This document shows positions 49,997 through 62,899 of a DNA stretch of 64,000 nucleotides, in pieces. Under the pieces are notes generated by a model, which saw only the letters and a program-made list of their open reading frames with translations, was not told where the DNA came from and searched no databases. Both the position numbers and the translations under genes were made by a program. Source of the stretch: Patiria pectinifera (Eukaryota; Echinodermata; Asteroidea; Valvatida; Asterinidae); NCBI GenBank assembly GCA_029964075.1, contig CM057144.1:17383281-17447280 (forward strand). The letters are read 5' to 3'. Position 1 is the stretch's first letter, and each line of letters begins with the position of its first letter.

Positions 49997-51214
49997 GTAA
50001 ATAATTATTGACTCGTATTGTGACTTATCTTTTTCGAATCTTAGTTTGACTCTTTCGTCGCTTGTTTCCTTGAATTCCTTTTTTGCCATGAAGAGGCGGG
50101 GATAGATCATAAAACAGAAAACTTGACCCCCAAACAGAACCCCCTAAACTGAACACATCTTCCTGGAATGACATCACATCAACAGCGCCCTTGCCCGGAA
50201 AAGCATCGATAGTTTTAAATGTTTAAAATAGTGCACTTTTCAATGAAATTAACCAAAACAGGGATGTCAAATAATGTTCATACATTTAAGAGTATAGCAG
50301 AAAACTGTACACAACGTGTTCCAAAGAAATAGTCATCATATGGACCTTTTAATGGCAATGCAGTTATAATATGCGCCTTAAAGGTATCCAGAATATTTAA
50401 CAATACATTTGTACATGTATTCGAAAGAGGAAAAAAAATCATTTGCAAATGCTTTCAATTTCGACTATAAAAAGTTAGACTAATCAGTTTAATTTTAGAA
50501 CGAATTGAGTTACAATCTTGTCACGTCGGCTCCATCTTTGATCTTGAAGGAGAAAGTATGAGTGCATTGTAGACTGACTGGACGGACATTTATAAATATA
50601 ACCTTATACAAAAACGGCATGGTATGGGTGGCTTTCAAACAATCTGGAGCACCAAATAATGAAGTCTCCTGAGGAATAGATGTTCCTCTAAATGGAATTC
50701 ATTCAGACCTACCAAATGGAGGATCCTTTATACGATTCTTGATGTGCAAATGGCAATAAATCTACAAGCGACGGTACATCTTTTTGATTCAGAATCCTGA
50801 TTGAATTAACGGAAGTGTTGAAAAGAGGCCTGGGTTTCATGTTATGAGCATCTGCAGCTGCGAGTTTTAATCGCAAATTCAGCCTATAATAACTTAAGAG
50901 ACTTGACGTCCTTATAGAGAATTAAAAGACTGAAGATAAGTGAAACATAATGCTAATTATCTTAAGTCTTTTTTAAGACAATACAACATGCATTTATGGA
51001 TCATTTGAGGGTCAAAAGAACTGAATTTACCAAAAACAAATCGACCACAATAATTAATTCCGTACCCAAACATTGAAGTTTACCATTTTTATTGTACTCA
51101 CTAACACAAAAAATACAAATACCGATTTAAAATATACTTTTGACACAATCATTTTGCCTAAAAAAAAGAAAAAGGTGTAGTTAAAAAAAAAAGACAATAT
51201 AAATTATAATAATA
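49997..51214. other. No gene seen
   Basis: AT-rich DNA with short stop-filled frames. If the exon at 49882 is real, this is its intron. Confidence 0.4.
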
Positions 51215-51616
51215 ATAATAATGGAGTCTTATATAGCGCACGTATCTACCAACAATTAGGTACTCAAGGCGCTGGAAATTATGTCAATTATTAAAGAAAG
51301 GTAAATAAAGTTTATGAGAAATATGAGACCCATTATGTAGCACCTTATAATGGTTTACAAGGTGCTGCGGCGCACATTGCAGCCACTGCCAGAAACGCCG
51401 GGGCAAACCCCTTCTCTTAGCGATAAGTGTTACTGGGTTCTTTAACGTGCATTACACAACACACGGGACCTACGGCTTAACGTCCCATCCGACGGACGAA
51501 GCAATAATGGTAAAGTGCCTTGTTCAAGAGCACAAGCACCATGTTCCCACGGTCAGGATTCGAACCCATGCACCACGGCACACGAGTCGAACACCGTAAC
51601 CATTGGACCACAGCGC
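51215..51616 (-). mobile_element. tRNA-derived SINE, apparently full length
   Basis: On the minus strand the element begins GGGGCGCTGTGGTCCAATGG (A box), followed by a perfect B-box-like GGGTTCGAATCC about 50 bases on. A conserved body follows, with CTTGAACAAGGCACTTTACC, GTAATGCACGTTAAAGAACC-type text and CAGCGCCTTGAGTACC. It ends GCGCTATATAAGACTCC followed by an (ATT)n tail (51212-51223 on plus). Head, body and tail are all present, as expected for a full-length tRNA-type SINE mobilised by a LINE in trans. The body is related to the truncated copy at 14241-14510. Confidence 0.8.
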
Positions 51617-51639
51617 CCCAATAGTTCATTTAATAATAT

Positions 51640-52585
51640 TTATAATATGCATGTATGCCTCGTGATACTGAAACAACAACCTATTCAAATTCTCATTAAG
51701 TGTAATTTTAGAATAAGCAATCATACTTCGAAAATCAAATCAAAAAGTTATCATATAAAATAGTATATCGACGTAAAGATCAAGTTGATGATGTGCTATA
51801 TAATATGTGCCTAATTGTCATCGACCAGTTGCTTTAAATAGGTTACGACATGCATGCGTGCCTCGTGATACTGAAACAACAAATTTAAATTCTCATTAAG
51901 TGTAATTTCATGTTAAGTTATCATAATTCGCAAATCAAATCAAAAATTTATCATTAATGATATCGACGTACAGATTAAAGTGATGATTTGCTATATATGT
52001 GCCTAATTGTCATCGACTAGTTGCTTTAAAAAGGTTATGACATACATGCATGCCTCGTGATACTGAAATAACCAATTTAAATTCTCATTAAGTGTAATTT
52101 TAGGTTAAGTTTTCATAATTCGCAAAACAAATCAAAAAGTTATATAAATATTATATCGACGTAAAGATCAAGGTGATGATTTGCTATATATGTGCCTAAT
52201 TGTCATCGACCAGTTGCTTTAAATAGGTTATGGCATGCACGCATGCCTCGTAATACCTAAACGACAAATTTAAATTCTCATTAAGTGTAATTTTAGGTTA
52301 AGTTATCATAATTCGCAAATCAAATCAAAAATTTATCATTAATTATATCGACGTAAAGATCAAAGTGATGGTTTGCTACGTGCCTAATTGTCATCGACTA
52401 GTTGCTTTAAGTAGGTTATAACATGTATGCATGCCTCGTGATACCAAAACGACAAATTTAAATTCTCATTAAGTGTAATTTTAGGAGTTAAGTTATAATA
52501 ATTCGAAAATCAATATTAATATCATTTCGACATAAAGATCAAGGTGATGATTTGGTATTATGTGCCTAATTGTCATTGACCACTA
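51640..52585. repeat. Satellite-like tandem array, ~190-bp unit, about 4.8 copies
   Basis: The anchor GCCTCGTGATACTGAAA (or a close variant) recurs with CCTCG at 51658, 51861, 52053, 52246 and 52434, giving periods of 203, 192, 193 and 188. Each unit has the same order: TTAAATTCTCATTAAGTGTAATTT, CATAATTCGCAAATCAAATCAAAAA-like text, ATATCGACGTAAAGATCAA, TGTGCCTAATTGTCATCGAC and AGTTGCTTTAAATAGGTTA. The array starts right after the SINE at 51215-51616. There is no open frame. Confidence 0.9.
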
Positions 52586-55216
52586 TTAAATCGCCTCTTG
52601 AAGGTGGTGCACGTGCAAAACAGTGCAACGGGATCATTCAAGCATCTTGTGAGGTTACATAAAATTAAATTATACCACAATTAATACAATTGATATAATG
52701 TTTTACTTAGTTAACATGAAAACAAGAAAGAGGTTGATCTCGTTGTCCACTTAAAGCCTCCAGCGGCTGACATTTCATTGCAAGGCCGAAGAACGCGAAA
52801 AGGTCTATTTTTCATTCAAATTACAGTACTGCTTTTGTTTGCGCGTAGGTCTGTCATTTTGCGACGAGCCATAGGCCTACGTAACGAAGCAGACACTGCC
52901 GTTATATTTAGATTAATTTACAGCCAAAAAACAAATTTCTTTGCCTATTCAGAGTGAGTGTAATTGCGCTCATCTTTGCTTTGCATTCGTCAATCGTCTT
53001 TCTTTCTTTTTTTATTCTCCTCTTCCATCTCCAAGTCGTTGTACTTTGAATCGTCAAGTTAATGAAGCGAAGCGACAACCAGTGCCGATGGCGCGCGTAA
53101 ATGAATTAAAACCGTTACCTGAACCACGAGGGACCATTAGTAACGGTACGCGTACGGCGGGGATACGTCTCCGGCCCAGGACTCAAATTTGCTTGTAAAA
53201 TACACCATTTTGCGTGGCTTTTTCATCTAGCAGACTATGGGCAACGTGCATTTCACATTAATAATGTGAAGATGTGTAAGACCTACGTGGGTTTGGTAAA
53301 TGAACCGCACAAAATATAACTAGCTATTCAGTTGTTTCCAAGTCGCGTACGTATCCCGTATACGCAAACGTTTCTATAGCGGTCCTTATTACTCGTAAAA
53401 GCACATGCCGTATCCTAGTTTCTACACACTCCATCGGAACCGATTACAGCCGTTAAGTATTGCCAAAAGGCACGAGGTTGCAGTGTTACAATGCAATAAA
53501 TCATGCGCATACAGAAAGCTGTGAAATGTGCCTCAAAAAAGCGACTCCCGCTGTGGCCAATTTACTGGAAGTGATTCCAGCCACACACAAAAAAATCGAT
53601 TCCTTTCGAAGCATTTAAGTCAAGAGTGGGGCAAACTGGCCATTCGTAATTGCATACGCTTGCCTTCCAGATCCGAGAAAAATAGACGCACATAAAAATG
53701 CCCCCGTTCTTCTGTTGCTTTGACTATACATTGACCCACATTTCGAGGCGATTCTATGGGCTACACTTCTCTCCGCATTTACTCAAAATGATTCGTTGAT
53801 ATATGATGCCATCAGTTTTTAGCACCGTTATTCAATATATTCCACGCTGGCAAACAGATCTTCATTCAAGACTAGAAGAAAACACTGTTTACATTGCACT
53901 GTGCTGCCTCAAACTTACATATATATATGACAGAAAAAAATTACGGTAGATAAATAGTCTTGTTTTATACATTGTATCTCTAAAACATAAAAACGGTTAT
54001 AAAAAATGAACAAACAGCCTCATTTTAACAATAAAACTGGCAAGAATTAAATAGTAATTTTTGTCTAATGTGAATCGTCATGCTCACTCCCATGCCAGAT
54101 CCTATCAAAATATTTGTAAGAGTTTTTAAGGGTAGCCTATGGATACCGTTTTGCAAACATTCAAAAATGAAATGAAATATCCAGCTTGATTTGTAAGTAA
54201 ATGATAGGATAGCGTCCTGTGAATCATTGTACCTTTTCGAGAAAAGAGAAATTATCATCATTTCCTCGCGATGGTTATATAAAACAAACCATCGCGAGAA
54301 TTTAAACCAAACCGGCATTTTTCAAATACGGCTCCAAGTTGACCGAATTTAGTTTAGTTTGCAATCGGTTACAGAGAGGTGAATGAGAATTATTTTCCCT
54401 GATAATTTGGGGGTCATACCACAAGAGGGTGCGAGTCAAAACGTATTAACGAACATTTTGGAAGGGAGGGAATTCCCCGAGGGATTTCTGAAAACCTTGC
54501 TCTGTGTCGGAAAACTTTTCTTAAAAGGTACATGTATATCTACTGAGCTGAACTTTTAAAAGGTTAGTTTATTAATAACCTGCCTCCGATTTATAGTATT
54601 GTTTATCCTTGAATCGGCAAAAATACGTTTGTTTGCAAATGGCGTACATTTCCTGTAGTACACGTTCGTGAAGTTGGAGAGTGAACAGCTTCTCTTAAAG
54701 ATTCTCTCTGATTAAAATTAGACAATTGCTCTTTCTTCAGAATCGTCAAGCAACAATGGACCCTTACTTTGAAGTCGCATTTCAAAAATGTTCAATTACG
54801 GTTACACCCTCCAGAAAACATTGCGGAAATAATTAACTAAGTAAGATTTGAGGCTCTGCATGCATGTATATACGAGATACTAATGAAATAAAGGTTTGTG
54901 GAAACACCGTGTGCATGGAAACAATTAAATATAAGAGTTCATACAACAGTGTCCGATAACAATTTTATCTGAAAGTTAACATAACATCATTCGTTAAAGC
55001 ATTACTGTCTCCTAGCTTCACTGTTATTTCCCGGTCTTTGGTTTCTAAAACAAAACAATCTTTGATCACTCTGGCATTACATGGCTTTGGATCTCTTGAT
55101 CTTATGAAAAAAAATACCGTGCACCTAAAATGAGCAACGTTTTGGATGGAACCATGGGGTTCTCGCGGGAGAGGGGGAGGGGTCTTCCCAACCCTTCCCA
55201 ATGCACCTGCTATTAG
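52586..55216. other. No gene seen upstream of the GPCR stop
   Basis: AT-rich, with a local CpG-bearing patch near 53080-53170 containing a short frame (MARVNELKPLPEPRG) that I could not assign. Sequence just left of 55217 is likely GPCR 3' UTR. Confidence 0.4.
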
Positions 55217-56389
55217 CTATTTAATGCATTTGCAAAAGAGTTTCTTCAGACCTTGTCTGTAGGCTCTGTACTGCAGTCCGTAGATGAACGGGTTGACGCA
55301 CGAGTTCAACTGCGCCAGGACGATGGCGAAATTCACGAACACCCCTCCGAAGTCCAGCTCACCGCCCAGGTTGTACTGCAGGAAGGCCCACTGGTCGGGA
55401 GACCAGCAGATGACGAAGAAGATGAATACGATAAAGAGCGTCTTGGTGACGTTCTTGCGCTGGATGTTGCTGGAGCCTTTGGGCCCCTGGCTGCGGCCTC
55501 GCTGACCGCTGGTGCCGGCACCTGCCGTGGCGTCGTAGGCGGTCACCATGGAGTTCTCCACGGGGCTGTTCTGGTCCATGACGGAGATGGAGTTCTGGTG
55601 GTCATTCATGGTAGACACTGCGGCCACGGTCGATGCACCTGTAGGCTGGGGCGGCCTGTGGCCCACCTTCCGATTTTGCTGGCGGAACTTCAAGGCTATC
55701 TTGACGAAAGCATACGTCATGATGAGCGAGGGGATGAAGTACTCCCAGAGGAACAGGATCAGCCCAAACACCTTTTCCATGGCACTTGTGTACTGCGGCG
55801 CCTCGTAGGTGCAGTCAAGCTGATCTTGGAGAAAGTCGTACCGTATGAGAGCCACCACAAACTGCCAGACAGGGCCAACCAGCCAGGGTACAAGGGGAAG
55901 CAGCTTGGCCACCATGGTGCTGGCGAATTTCATGGAGTAGTAGATGGGGTGAATGACGGCAAGGTATCTTTCGATGGAGATAGCCGTCAGGTTGGTGGTC
56001 GAGGAGGCAAATGCAGCGAACATGAGGAACCGGGAGGCCCAGAACTTGCAGAACACCTGCCCGAAGAAGTAATTGTTTGGAGGCGGTACTTTGAAGGTCT
56101 CCGTCAGGGTGACTGTGACGAGAATGACGGATGCTACGAAATCAATCATGGCCTGGTTTGCGATTAAGGTGTTAGTGGTGTTACGCTTGTTGGAGCTCCA
56201 GAGTCGTATCACCACGATGCAGACAAGGAGGTTGCCGACGATGCCCATTGTTCCGATGCAGCAGCGGATGATGGGAAGAATGATGCTGTCCGGATCGTAC
56301 CAACCTTCGCCTACCGTGGTCAGTGGCGTGACCAAGGTGGTGTTTTCCGTCAAGAAGTTGGCAGTTGTCATGCTGATACCGGACGACAT
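55217..56389 (-). CDS. Orphan rhodopsin-class (class A) GPCR, intronless, complete
   Basis: One 390-aa frame with seven hydrophobic segments at about residues 37-62, 73-96, 108-138, 157-181, 205-229, 314-337 and 346-370. Class A marks are GN (Asn53, TM1), D83 in TM2 within NQAMIDF, Cys114-Cys193 for the extracellular disulfide, ERY (140-142) at the end of TM3, CWSP (328-331) in TM6 and NPFIY (366-370) in TM7. Two Cys lie in the tail (FCKCIK), a possible palmitoylation site. N-glycosylation at Asn16 (NTT) is plausible. The third loop is long (about 230-312) and Ser/Gly/Gln-rich. The pattern suggests a peptide-type receptor, but the ligand is unknown. TM2 lacks the usual LAxxD. The start ATG at 56389 gives a normal-length N-terminus. 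The long frame on the opposite strand is a shadow. Confidence 0.92.
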   Translation of the reverse strand: MSSGISMTTANFLTENTTLVTPLTTVGEGWYDPDSIILPIIRCCIGTMGIVGNLLVCIVVIRLWSSNKRNTTNTLIANQAMIDFVASVILVTVTLTETFKVPPPNNYFFGQVFCKFWASRFLMFAAFASSTTNLTAISIERYLAVIHPIYYSMKFASTMVAKLLPLVPWLVGPVWQFVVALIRYDFLQDQLDCTYEAPQYTSAMEKVFGLILFLWEYFIPSLIMTYAFVKIALKFRQQNRKVGHRPPQPTGASTVAAVSTMNDHQNSISVMDQNSPVENSMVTAYDATAGAGTSGQRGRSQGPKGSSNIQRKNVTKTLFIVFIFFVICWSPDQWAFLQYNLGGELDFGGVFVNFAIVLAQLNSCVNPFIYGLQYRAYRQGLKKLFCKCIK

Positions 56390-58104
56390 TCGTCAGCTCG
56401 GATTTTCGAGGAGAAAAATGGAGTTTCGGAGCTCAAAAGGACGATTAGTTTCTTGAGTCACCTTAGGCGCATCGGTTCTATAAGATGCACGGCTCGGACA
56501 AGCAGCCGACCGAAGCAGCGAATGGTAAAAGAGTCTATCTGTGCAAATACACGACAGCTTTTGGCAGCAGTGAAAGAATGTTTCCTCAGATGAACATTTA
56601 AACCACTCCAAAATCCAACGTTGTGTCAAGTTTCAGAGAATGTTTCCTCAGAAATATACGCACAGTCCACAATGTAGCAGTTTGCCGACGGCCCGAGCTG
56701 TTTCTTGTCCTCTCGTCTTCTTTTTGTTACCTTCTCTTTTGACGTTTGTTTTCATGTGTCTGCTCGACGAGTCTTCACGGGACTTAAGTGCCACATCCTC
56801 TTGTTACAATCCAGGCATCACAATCTTCGTCTCTCCTTCCACCGTCTTGCAAGCGAGCGGCTCGCTGACGTCAGAGTCTACAATAACACCGTCCGTATGC
56901 GAGAAACGACACGTTCATAGTCCGCGCGTGATTTATGGCGGGATAACAAAACTGACCCGGTAGGTTATCTGTTAACTCTTTGGTAAATATGAGACCTCAT
57001 CTACGACTCACTGAGATTATATACGAAGTGCCCGCGTCATGTAAGACAGGTAAGGCATCCCGAAATCCTGATTCGTCAAACCTCTGCTGTAGGTGACATT
57101 ATCGGCCAATCAGAGGCCAGCTTAAAGCGCAGTTCGCAGCTACTATAGCAACAGTAACCGCGTTTTCCGAGAGGCAGGGAAATACTGCACACGCCGCGTG
57201 ATTAACAGAGCAACTACAAAGACGCGCCGATGTAATTGCTGTTTCCCCGCACGCCCACATCAAGCAATAATAGTCATTTGGCAATGTCATATTCCTCAGT
57301 CGACCGGGTGCTTAAGTAAACACACACACACGGCTGTCTTGTTTTACGGTGATGCATCATGATACTCCGAAGTATATTAATTCATGTCCCGGGGGAATTT
57401 CGCCTTAATTTGACGAATGTCCATTCCTTAAAATAATGTCGCCTTCATCGTCAGATACTACACAAGTCAACTCGACAGATCAGAATGGCCGGCGGCGATA
57501 ATATGAGTATAATAAGCGCATAGCATCCTTGGGGGGAAACCCAAAAAAGTCAAGTGGGACGGGGACAATTGGGGTAATTTTTGCTCCTGGTGTTGAATCC
57601 AATTAAGTTGACCATCTGTGTTTATATTTTTAATCCCGAACTCCCGTGTCCACTAATATTCGATACTCTTAAAGTCATACAATCGTAGGATGGGATTCGT
57701 TCGTATACCCACCGCCCTTAAACAGCGTGCTGGGAAGGGCTAACATGGGGTCAACCCTTCCGCCTGCGCATGACACGTGCTCACAGAATGTATACGTGCA
57801 ATGGATGAGTCAGTAAGCTGCCCACAATACTTTGTTTCCTTCACAAAATTTTGTGCAAGAGATCAGCCCTTTCCCACCGCGTTGGGTACGAGCGAAAGGA
57901 TGGGACGGCAGGGCTTCAACTGACGCCAGGGGGCGCTGTTCATGATAATATTTATACGGTACATACCCGTGTTTTAACTCCTTTACGGTAGCTTATACCG
58001 TGTATTTTACTCAAAATTCAAATTAAAATATTAGATATAAGGGCCTCTGCTTATTTTCCTTTTTGTCAACCCTTTTATTGGAGGTCGGGAGAGGGGTCTT
58101 AAGC

Positions 58105-58130
58105 ACCTCCTCCTCCTCCTACTCCTCCTC
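58105..58130. repeat. (CTC)n microsatellite
   Basis: CCTCCTCCTCCTCCTACTCC-type trinucleotide run, interrupted once. Confidence 0.8.
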
Positions 58131-59707
58131 ACAGTTTGTTCCACAAGACCACTCGCCTAAGACAGCGACAACTTCGCTGCAAATGATGATTCATGTACTG
58201 TTTTCGTGAAGACACGGTTTCGAATTTCTCGTTCGCCATGAAGACAGTGTTTTCACAGCTCATTACTGGAAGCACACAGTTTAAATTACTTGTCAGCAGC
58301 AGGAGTGGGCGTCTCAAATTCAAGGGCTGTCCGAGAGAAAATTATTGCAGTTTAACCTGGACATTAATGTGTCGAGTTCGACATCGTTTTCAGCTGTCAA
58401 ACAGCTTCAGCACAATATATTGTTTCGCTTCGTTTAGCTTTAGCTGTACTCTTTTTGGGTCGCCGATGAGCAAAAGTTCGCACAAAATTCAGTCGCAACA
58501 GCGCTCTCGCGTATGAGGAAGAGACATTGCTGAATAGTGAAAATAATCCATTTTTAGAACAACGTTTTAGAACAACGTTTTTTCCAAAAGGGTTGCTTTT
58601 TATTTTCACACTAGGTTTGGAAACTTGCTCAAAAAAATGTCTAGTTTGAAATCCATTTGTGGCACCCTGTAAGATGAATGCGCGATTTCTGTACTGAGAT
58701 CCCAAGCTTTACTTTTTTCTTTTTGACATTTTCTCAACATTTAATTCGATACTAAGTACACTCGAGAGAATCCAATTATGTTTCCCAGGAAGCTCTGTCC
58801 GCTGTTTAATTGAAGAATGAAATTTGCCTTCAATTCCGGATCCTTCCTGTGCAAATTGTCTCATTATTGCCATTTAGAATGATCGTTACAACACCGAAGC
58901 ATATGCCTGATGTTTACTCCCCACTCAAACAACCACTTCGCGGTCCTTCAACTCTCTTAAAGCGACAGTCTCGCCATTTTGTTGCCGATATTAACCCTTT
59001 AAACTGCTGTATTTGCTGTTCCATATCTTTTTTTGCATTAGAACACTGCATTGTTTCTTCGTATTAGTCATCTTTTTTTCTGCGAAAGAGTAGCCCATTT
59101 AAGTCTTTCTTTATGTTGCATGAAATGAAAAGCATACGTTGAAAACATGTCGTCTATACATAATATTATCAAGATTGAACTTAGCAATTTTTGTATACTC
59201 TCGTTCTATTCGTCATTTTTAGCAATTAATTTCAGTTAATGCGTTTCTTGTCATCAAAGTGTAATGTTTTGGATGATGCACAGCAGGCAAAGAGCAGTGA
59301 ATAGTCCGACGTCCTTTCAAAATATTTCTTTAACTATTCGCTTGAAATGCTTATAATACCCGTGGGCATAGCTAAGCCTTTTGTAATATACGATGAAAAA
59401 AAAAAACGTTTTAGCATTCGTCATTCCACTGATTACTTGGCGGGAAAATAAATGCACTGTCATTAAAACATCACCCAGCGGAGATGAAGTAGTTCATCAA
59501 TGGTACTTCATCACAATAAAATGGTAAAGTTTAATACTTTCCCTGGCTAAAATATTTAGGTTAATACCATGATAAATATATTACTGTATTATGAATGATG
59601 CTCACACACGTTCAGAATGCATAATGACTTTCCATTCTTGCTGACCCTCGTTCGTCTTAACCGAGTATAGCATGGGGTACATACCTATATGTTGCCCAAT
59701 ACCTATA

Positions 59708-59804
59708 TTCCCCAATACCTATGTTCCCCCACCCTAACCCTAAACCTACCCATCTAACCCTAACCCTTACCCTGACGATTTTAGGGAACGTAGGTATTGG
59801 GGAA
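59708..59804. repeat. Hairpin enclosing CCCTAA-like repeats
   Basis: Arms at 59708-59728 and 59784-59804 are complementary over 21 bases with one G-T wobble (TTCCCCAATACCTATGTTCC and its partner). The loop contains CACCCTAACCCTAAACC and CTAACCCTAACCCTTACCC, which resemble the telomeric CCCTAA unit but are degenerate. Two further partial arm copies precede it (59682-59707). Confidence 0.7.
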
Positions 59805-62800
59805 CATCGGTTATACCCCAGTAGCATGTAAAGCGAAACTGCTAATGATCACCGTGACAAGTACATCGTTAACAAAATCTGACTATATTGCGGTATACGA
59901 GTTCATCCAAAAGTGATCGCAAATCGCTTTGCAGGAAAATTGGAAGAAAAAAAAAATATCAGAAGTGCACGAATGTCATCCAAGGAAGGTCTATATTTAT
60001 TTGCATGAACAAATGGATGTTGACTTGTTTTTCTGTGACATTTGTTCATTTTTAGAGTGCTCGTATGTTGTCGCCTTTACGTGTATCGACAAGTAGCCAT
60101 ACAGGCCTACAGGCCTACCGTGCGCAGTTTATTTAACCAGCTTTCTTAGCAGGAAACTGGAAATGCGGCATATCTTTCCTCCTGCGCTCATTCTCAGTCG
60201 ATATCTGGCCAATATCCTTGCATTGAGACGATTAATCATTTATTTTCATCATCACAGCTATGTACACATCATGATACAACACGGCCCCGATTATACATGG
60301 TACTAAACAATTCGATGAAAGGTAAAAGTACTTTTAAACATCTTGGGCCCTGCACGTTAGTGCACTTAGTGTATCTTTTGACATAATTTGAATGTTGTTT
60401 GAAGTGGACGTGTTGTTGATTAAGGCCTTCGTCAACTCGATACGTGTGCTATGATCTGTTAGATATTAAATCGGAGAACTTTGTTTTAAAAGTAAAGGAA
60501 AACAAACTTGATGAACTTGTCCTGACGTGGGTGTCGATGTAGCATACCGAATCTAACTGATATGAAGAATTCTTTTGGTTTTTCGTACGATTTGCGAGGC
60601 GTGTACACTGCGAAACCGCATTGCCAAGTCTTGTAACGCATCTCATACCACATGCTACTAATCTTACACCCTTTATGCAGCGATTTATCTGAAATGTTCG
60701 GTTATTTTGTTTACTGGTTCCTTCGCCATGCAAGCATATAGTACGTAAACGTTCAAAAAAGGTATCTGTTTCGCGTTGCTGTGACGGTAACGCATGCGCA
60801 CTTACGTTCATCCTCCCGTTTCGTTTAGTTCAGTTTTTTTTCAGCCTAAAAAAAACTTGATACAATCAAAGAAATCAGATAAATAGGTCGGGGGCAAAAT
60901 GGGTGGGGTATAACTTGTCGTTGAAGCTGATAAAAAAAAAACCTCACGTGTGCATCTGAATGCAAGAATCAAATAGTGGAAACTGAGAAAACAAAAATAC
61001 GATCCGCATCAGAATTCTGCTCATGGTTGCTCCGTCCAAGCTATCGATGCCGCAAATCCCCTGGGAGTTCATGTCCGTCGTTTCTCGCGGTCATTTTGAA
61101 CAAACAACTGCAGGGGGAGTCCCCGAGGAAGAGAGAGGATTGCAAGGGGTTCTTGTGCCACAATATTGCGCAAAACATTTGGTCGAGGGGGAATCGATTC
61201 CTTGGCATTTTTTTAGACTGCTCAGCTAGCTTAGTGGTTAAAAAAAAAATCTGACAAACTTTATACTCTGGCATCGGTAGGACCTCGAGCTCACAAGGGA
61301 AAATGGTATACGTGCATGGAGTGACGAATGTCTTGAATCGAAGGCTATAACATCAGTCGGTCTAAGACATCTCAAACGGCGGAAAATCTTCGCCTTTATC
61401 TCAGCATGCAAAGACCGATACTTCCAGGTCATTCACATCCGCTCCTGCAGCCCAAGGCTCGTGCAAGGCCTATGCTTAATTAAACCCAAGCCGATTTCCC
61501 GAAAGGTTAAGACCGTTTGGCGATTTTGCCCGGAATTGAACCAGTCTCCGCACTCTTCGGAAAAGAAAAAAACACACTAAATGTTTGTAATTATACAAAT
61601 ACATCCACGATAAGAGTGCTTTTTCGGCTTGTTTTCCCCCAGGGAAAGAATATGCCTACAGTCGCTAATTTTGCTTGCAGTGTGCTAATTGCCGCCTGCA
61701 GAGGATTCAGAACGAGGGCTGATAAAATGAAGAAATTAAAGGTAAAATAACAAAGATACTTTTTTTTTAAAATAATACCGAAACTTGGTCAACATCAAAC
61801 TATACTATCAAATTATCTGATGGTCAGTTATGATACAATTAATACTGAAGGCTTGTTCACGAAATAACATTGTCAAGTGCATTTTGGCGGAAAATATTCC
61901 CAAGAAAAATCTAAGGGCTTTTATGTACACCGCATCAAGTAAGACGTTGGGGGGGGGGGACCGGAGAAAGATGCTTGGCTGTTTTGCATGTTTGTTATGA
62001 ATGTAAGTCACAGGGATGACGTGAGGTCTTTTTCATTAAAAGCCCCCATCCCATTAAAAAAAAGAAAAGTTCTTTTTCTTGAACCGTCCTGTTTTTTTTA
62101 TTTCTTCTTCATCCCAGTGGAGTCTCAATTCCGTGGTTGCTACTGCGCTCCGCATTATTATCGACCCGTACCGAATCCCCGCGTGCGCGCAACCTCAGCA
62201 TTCGATCTCGACAAACCTGCTCGCGGAAACTGTAATTTTATCCCATTTTTTTTTTTTTTTTTGGCGGGCTAAAGAAATATCAATGGTGGTGTTTAAATCA
62301 GCGAGTTCTCGGCCTGTCAGGTCACAGCAGCTGGTCTCGATGCTCTGCTCTTTGGGGAATTAACACCGGACGTGTGTTTGTGCCGTAATAATTTTTTTTT
62401 TCTCTCGAGTGTCTTTTTGATTTCTTCAAAACTGGAAAAAGTGAGCTTACCTTAAAGCTCCGACGTGAAATTGGTGAACTCGGTGCCGCCGTATTATACC
62501 AGTGCTGTAATGGAAGGTCAAATAACAAAGGGATGAGTGCAATATTGAATCAGGATTTACAGATTACAGTTATAATTGGAAGGTATACTGCCCAAATGTA
62601 TTGTTAGATCTGTCCATTTGGAAATTTTCTTATTAGATTACTTGTAGGCCAGCTTTCGCAATCTGCATTAACGGAGATTTCATCTAGAAACTGTAATAAC
62701 AAGTGCAGACTTCGTCAAGGAGCACACGTCTATACACTGTGTTCAAACTAAACAGTTTTAAAAAGCGAAGAATTACTATAGGAGTGAAACTTTACATCTG

Positions 62801-62899
62801 ACTCACAAAGTTTTTTTCATGGCAAAACATTTCTGCTTAGTTGAAATGTTGTCAGACAAATTAATGTGCTTGGAATTAAGCTTAAAACCAGTCATAAGC

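Noticed and set aside
51640..52585. Regular array that could be mistaken for a CRISPR
   Set aside because: Units are ~190 bp without unique spacers, in eukaryotic DNA; it is a satellite array.
53000..53153. Short plus-strand frame with MARVNELKPLPEPRG, like the N-terminus of a mitochondrial P450
   Set aside because: The Pro-rich hinge does not match PGP, the GTACGC donor is weak, and no P450 exons follow.
55253..56167. 304-aa frame on the plus strand
   Set aside because: Exactly antisense to the GPCR; a shadow of a GC-richer coding exon.
59731..59776. CCCTAA repeats as a telomere
   Set aside because: Only a few degenerate units, internal, and enclosed by an inverted repeat.
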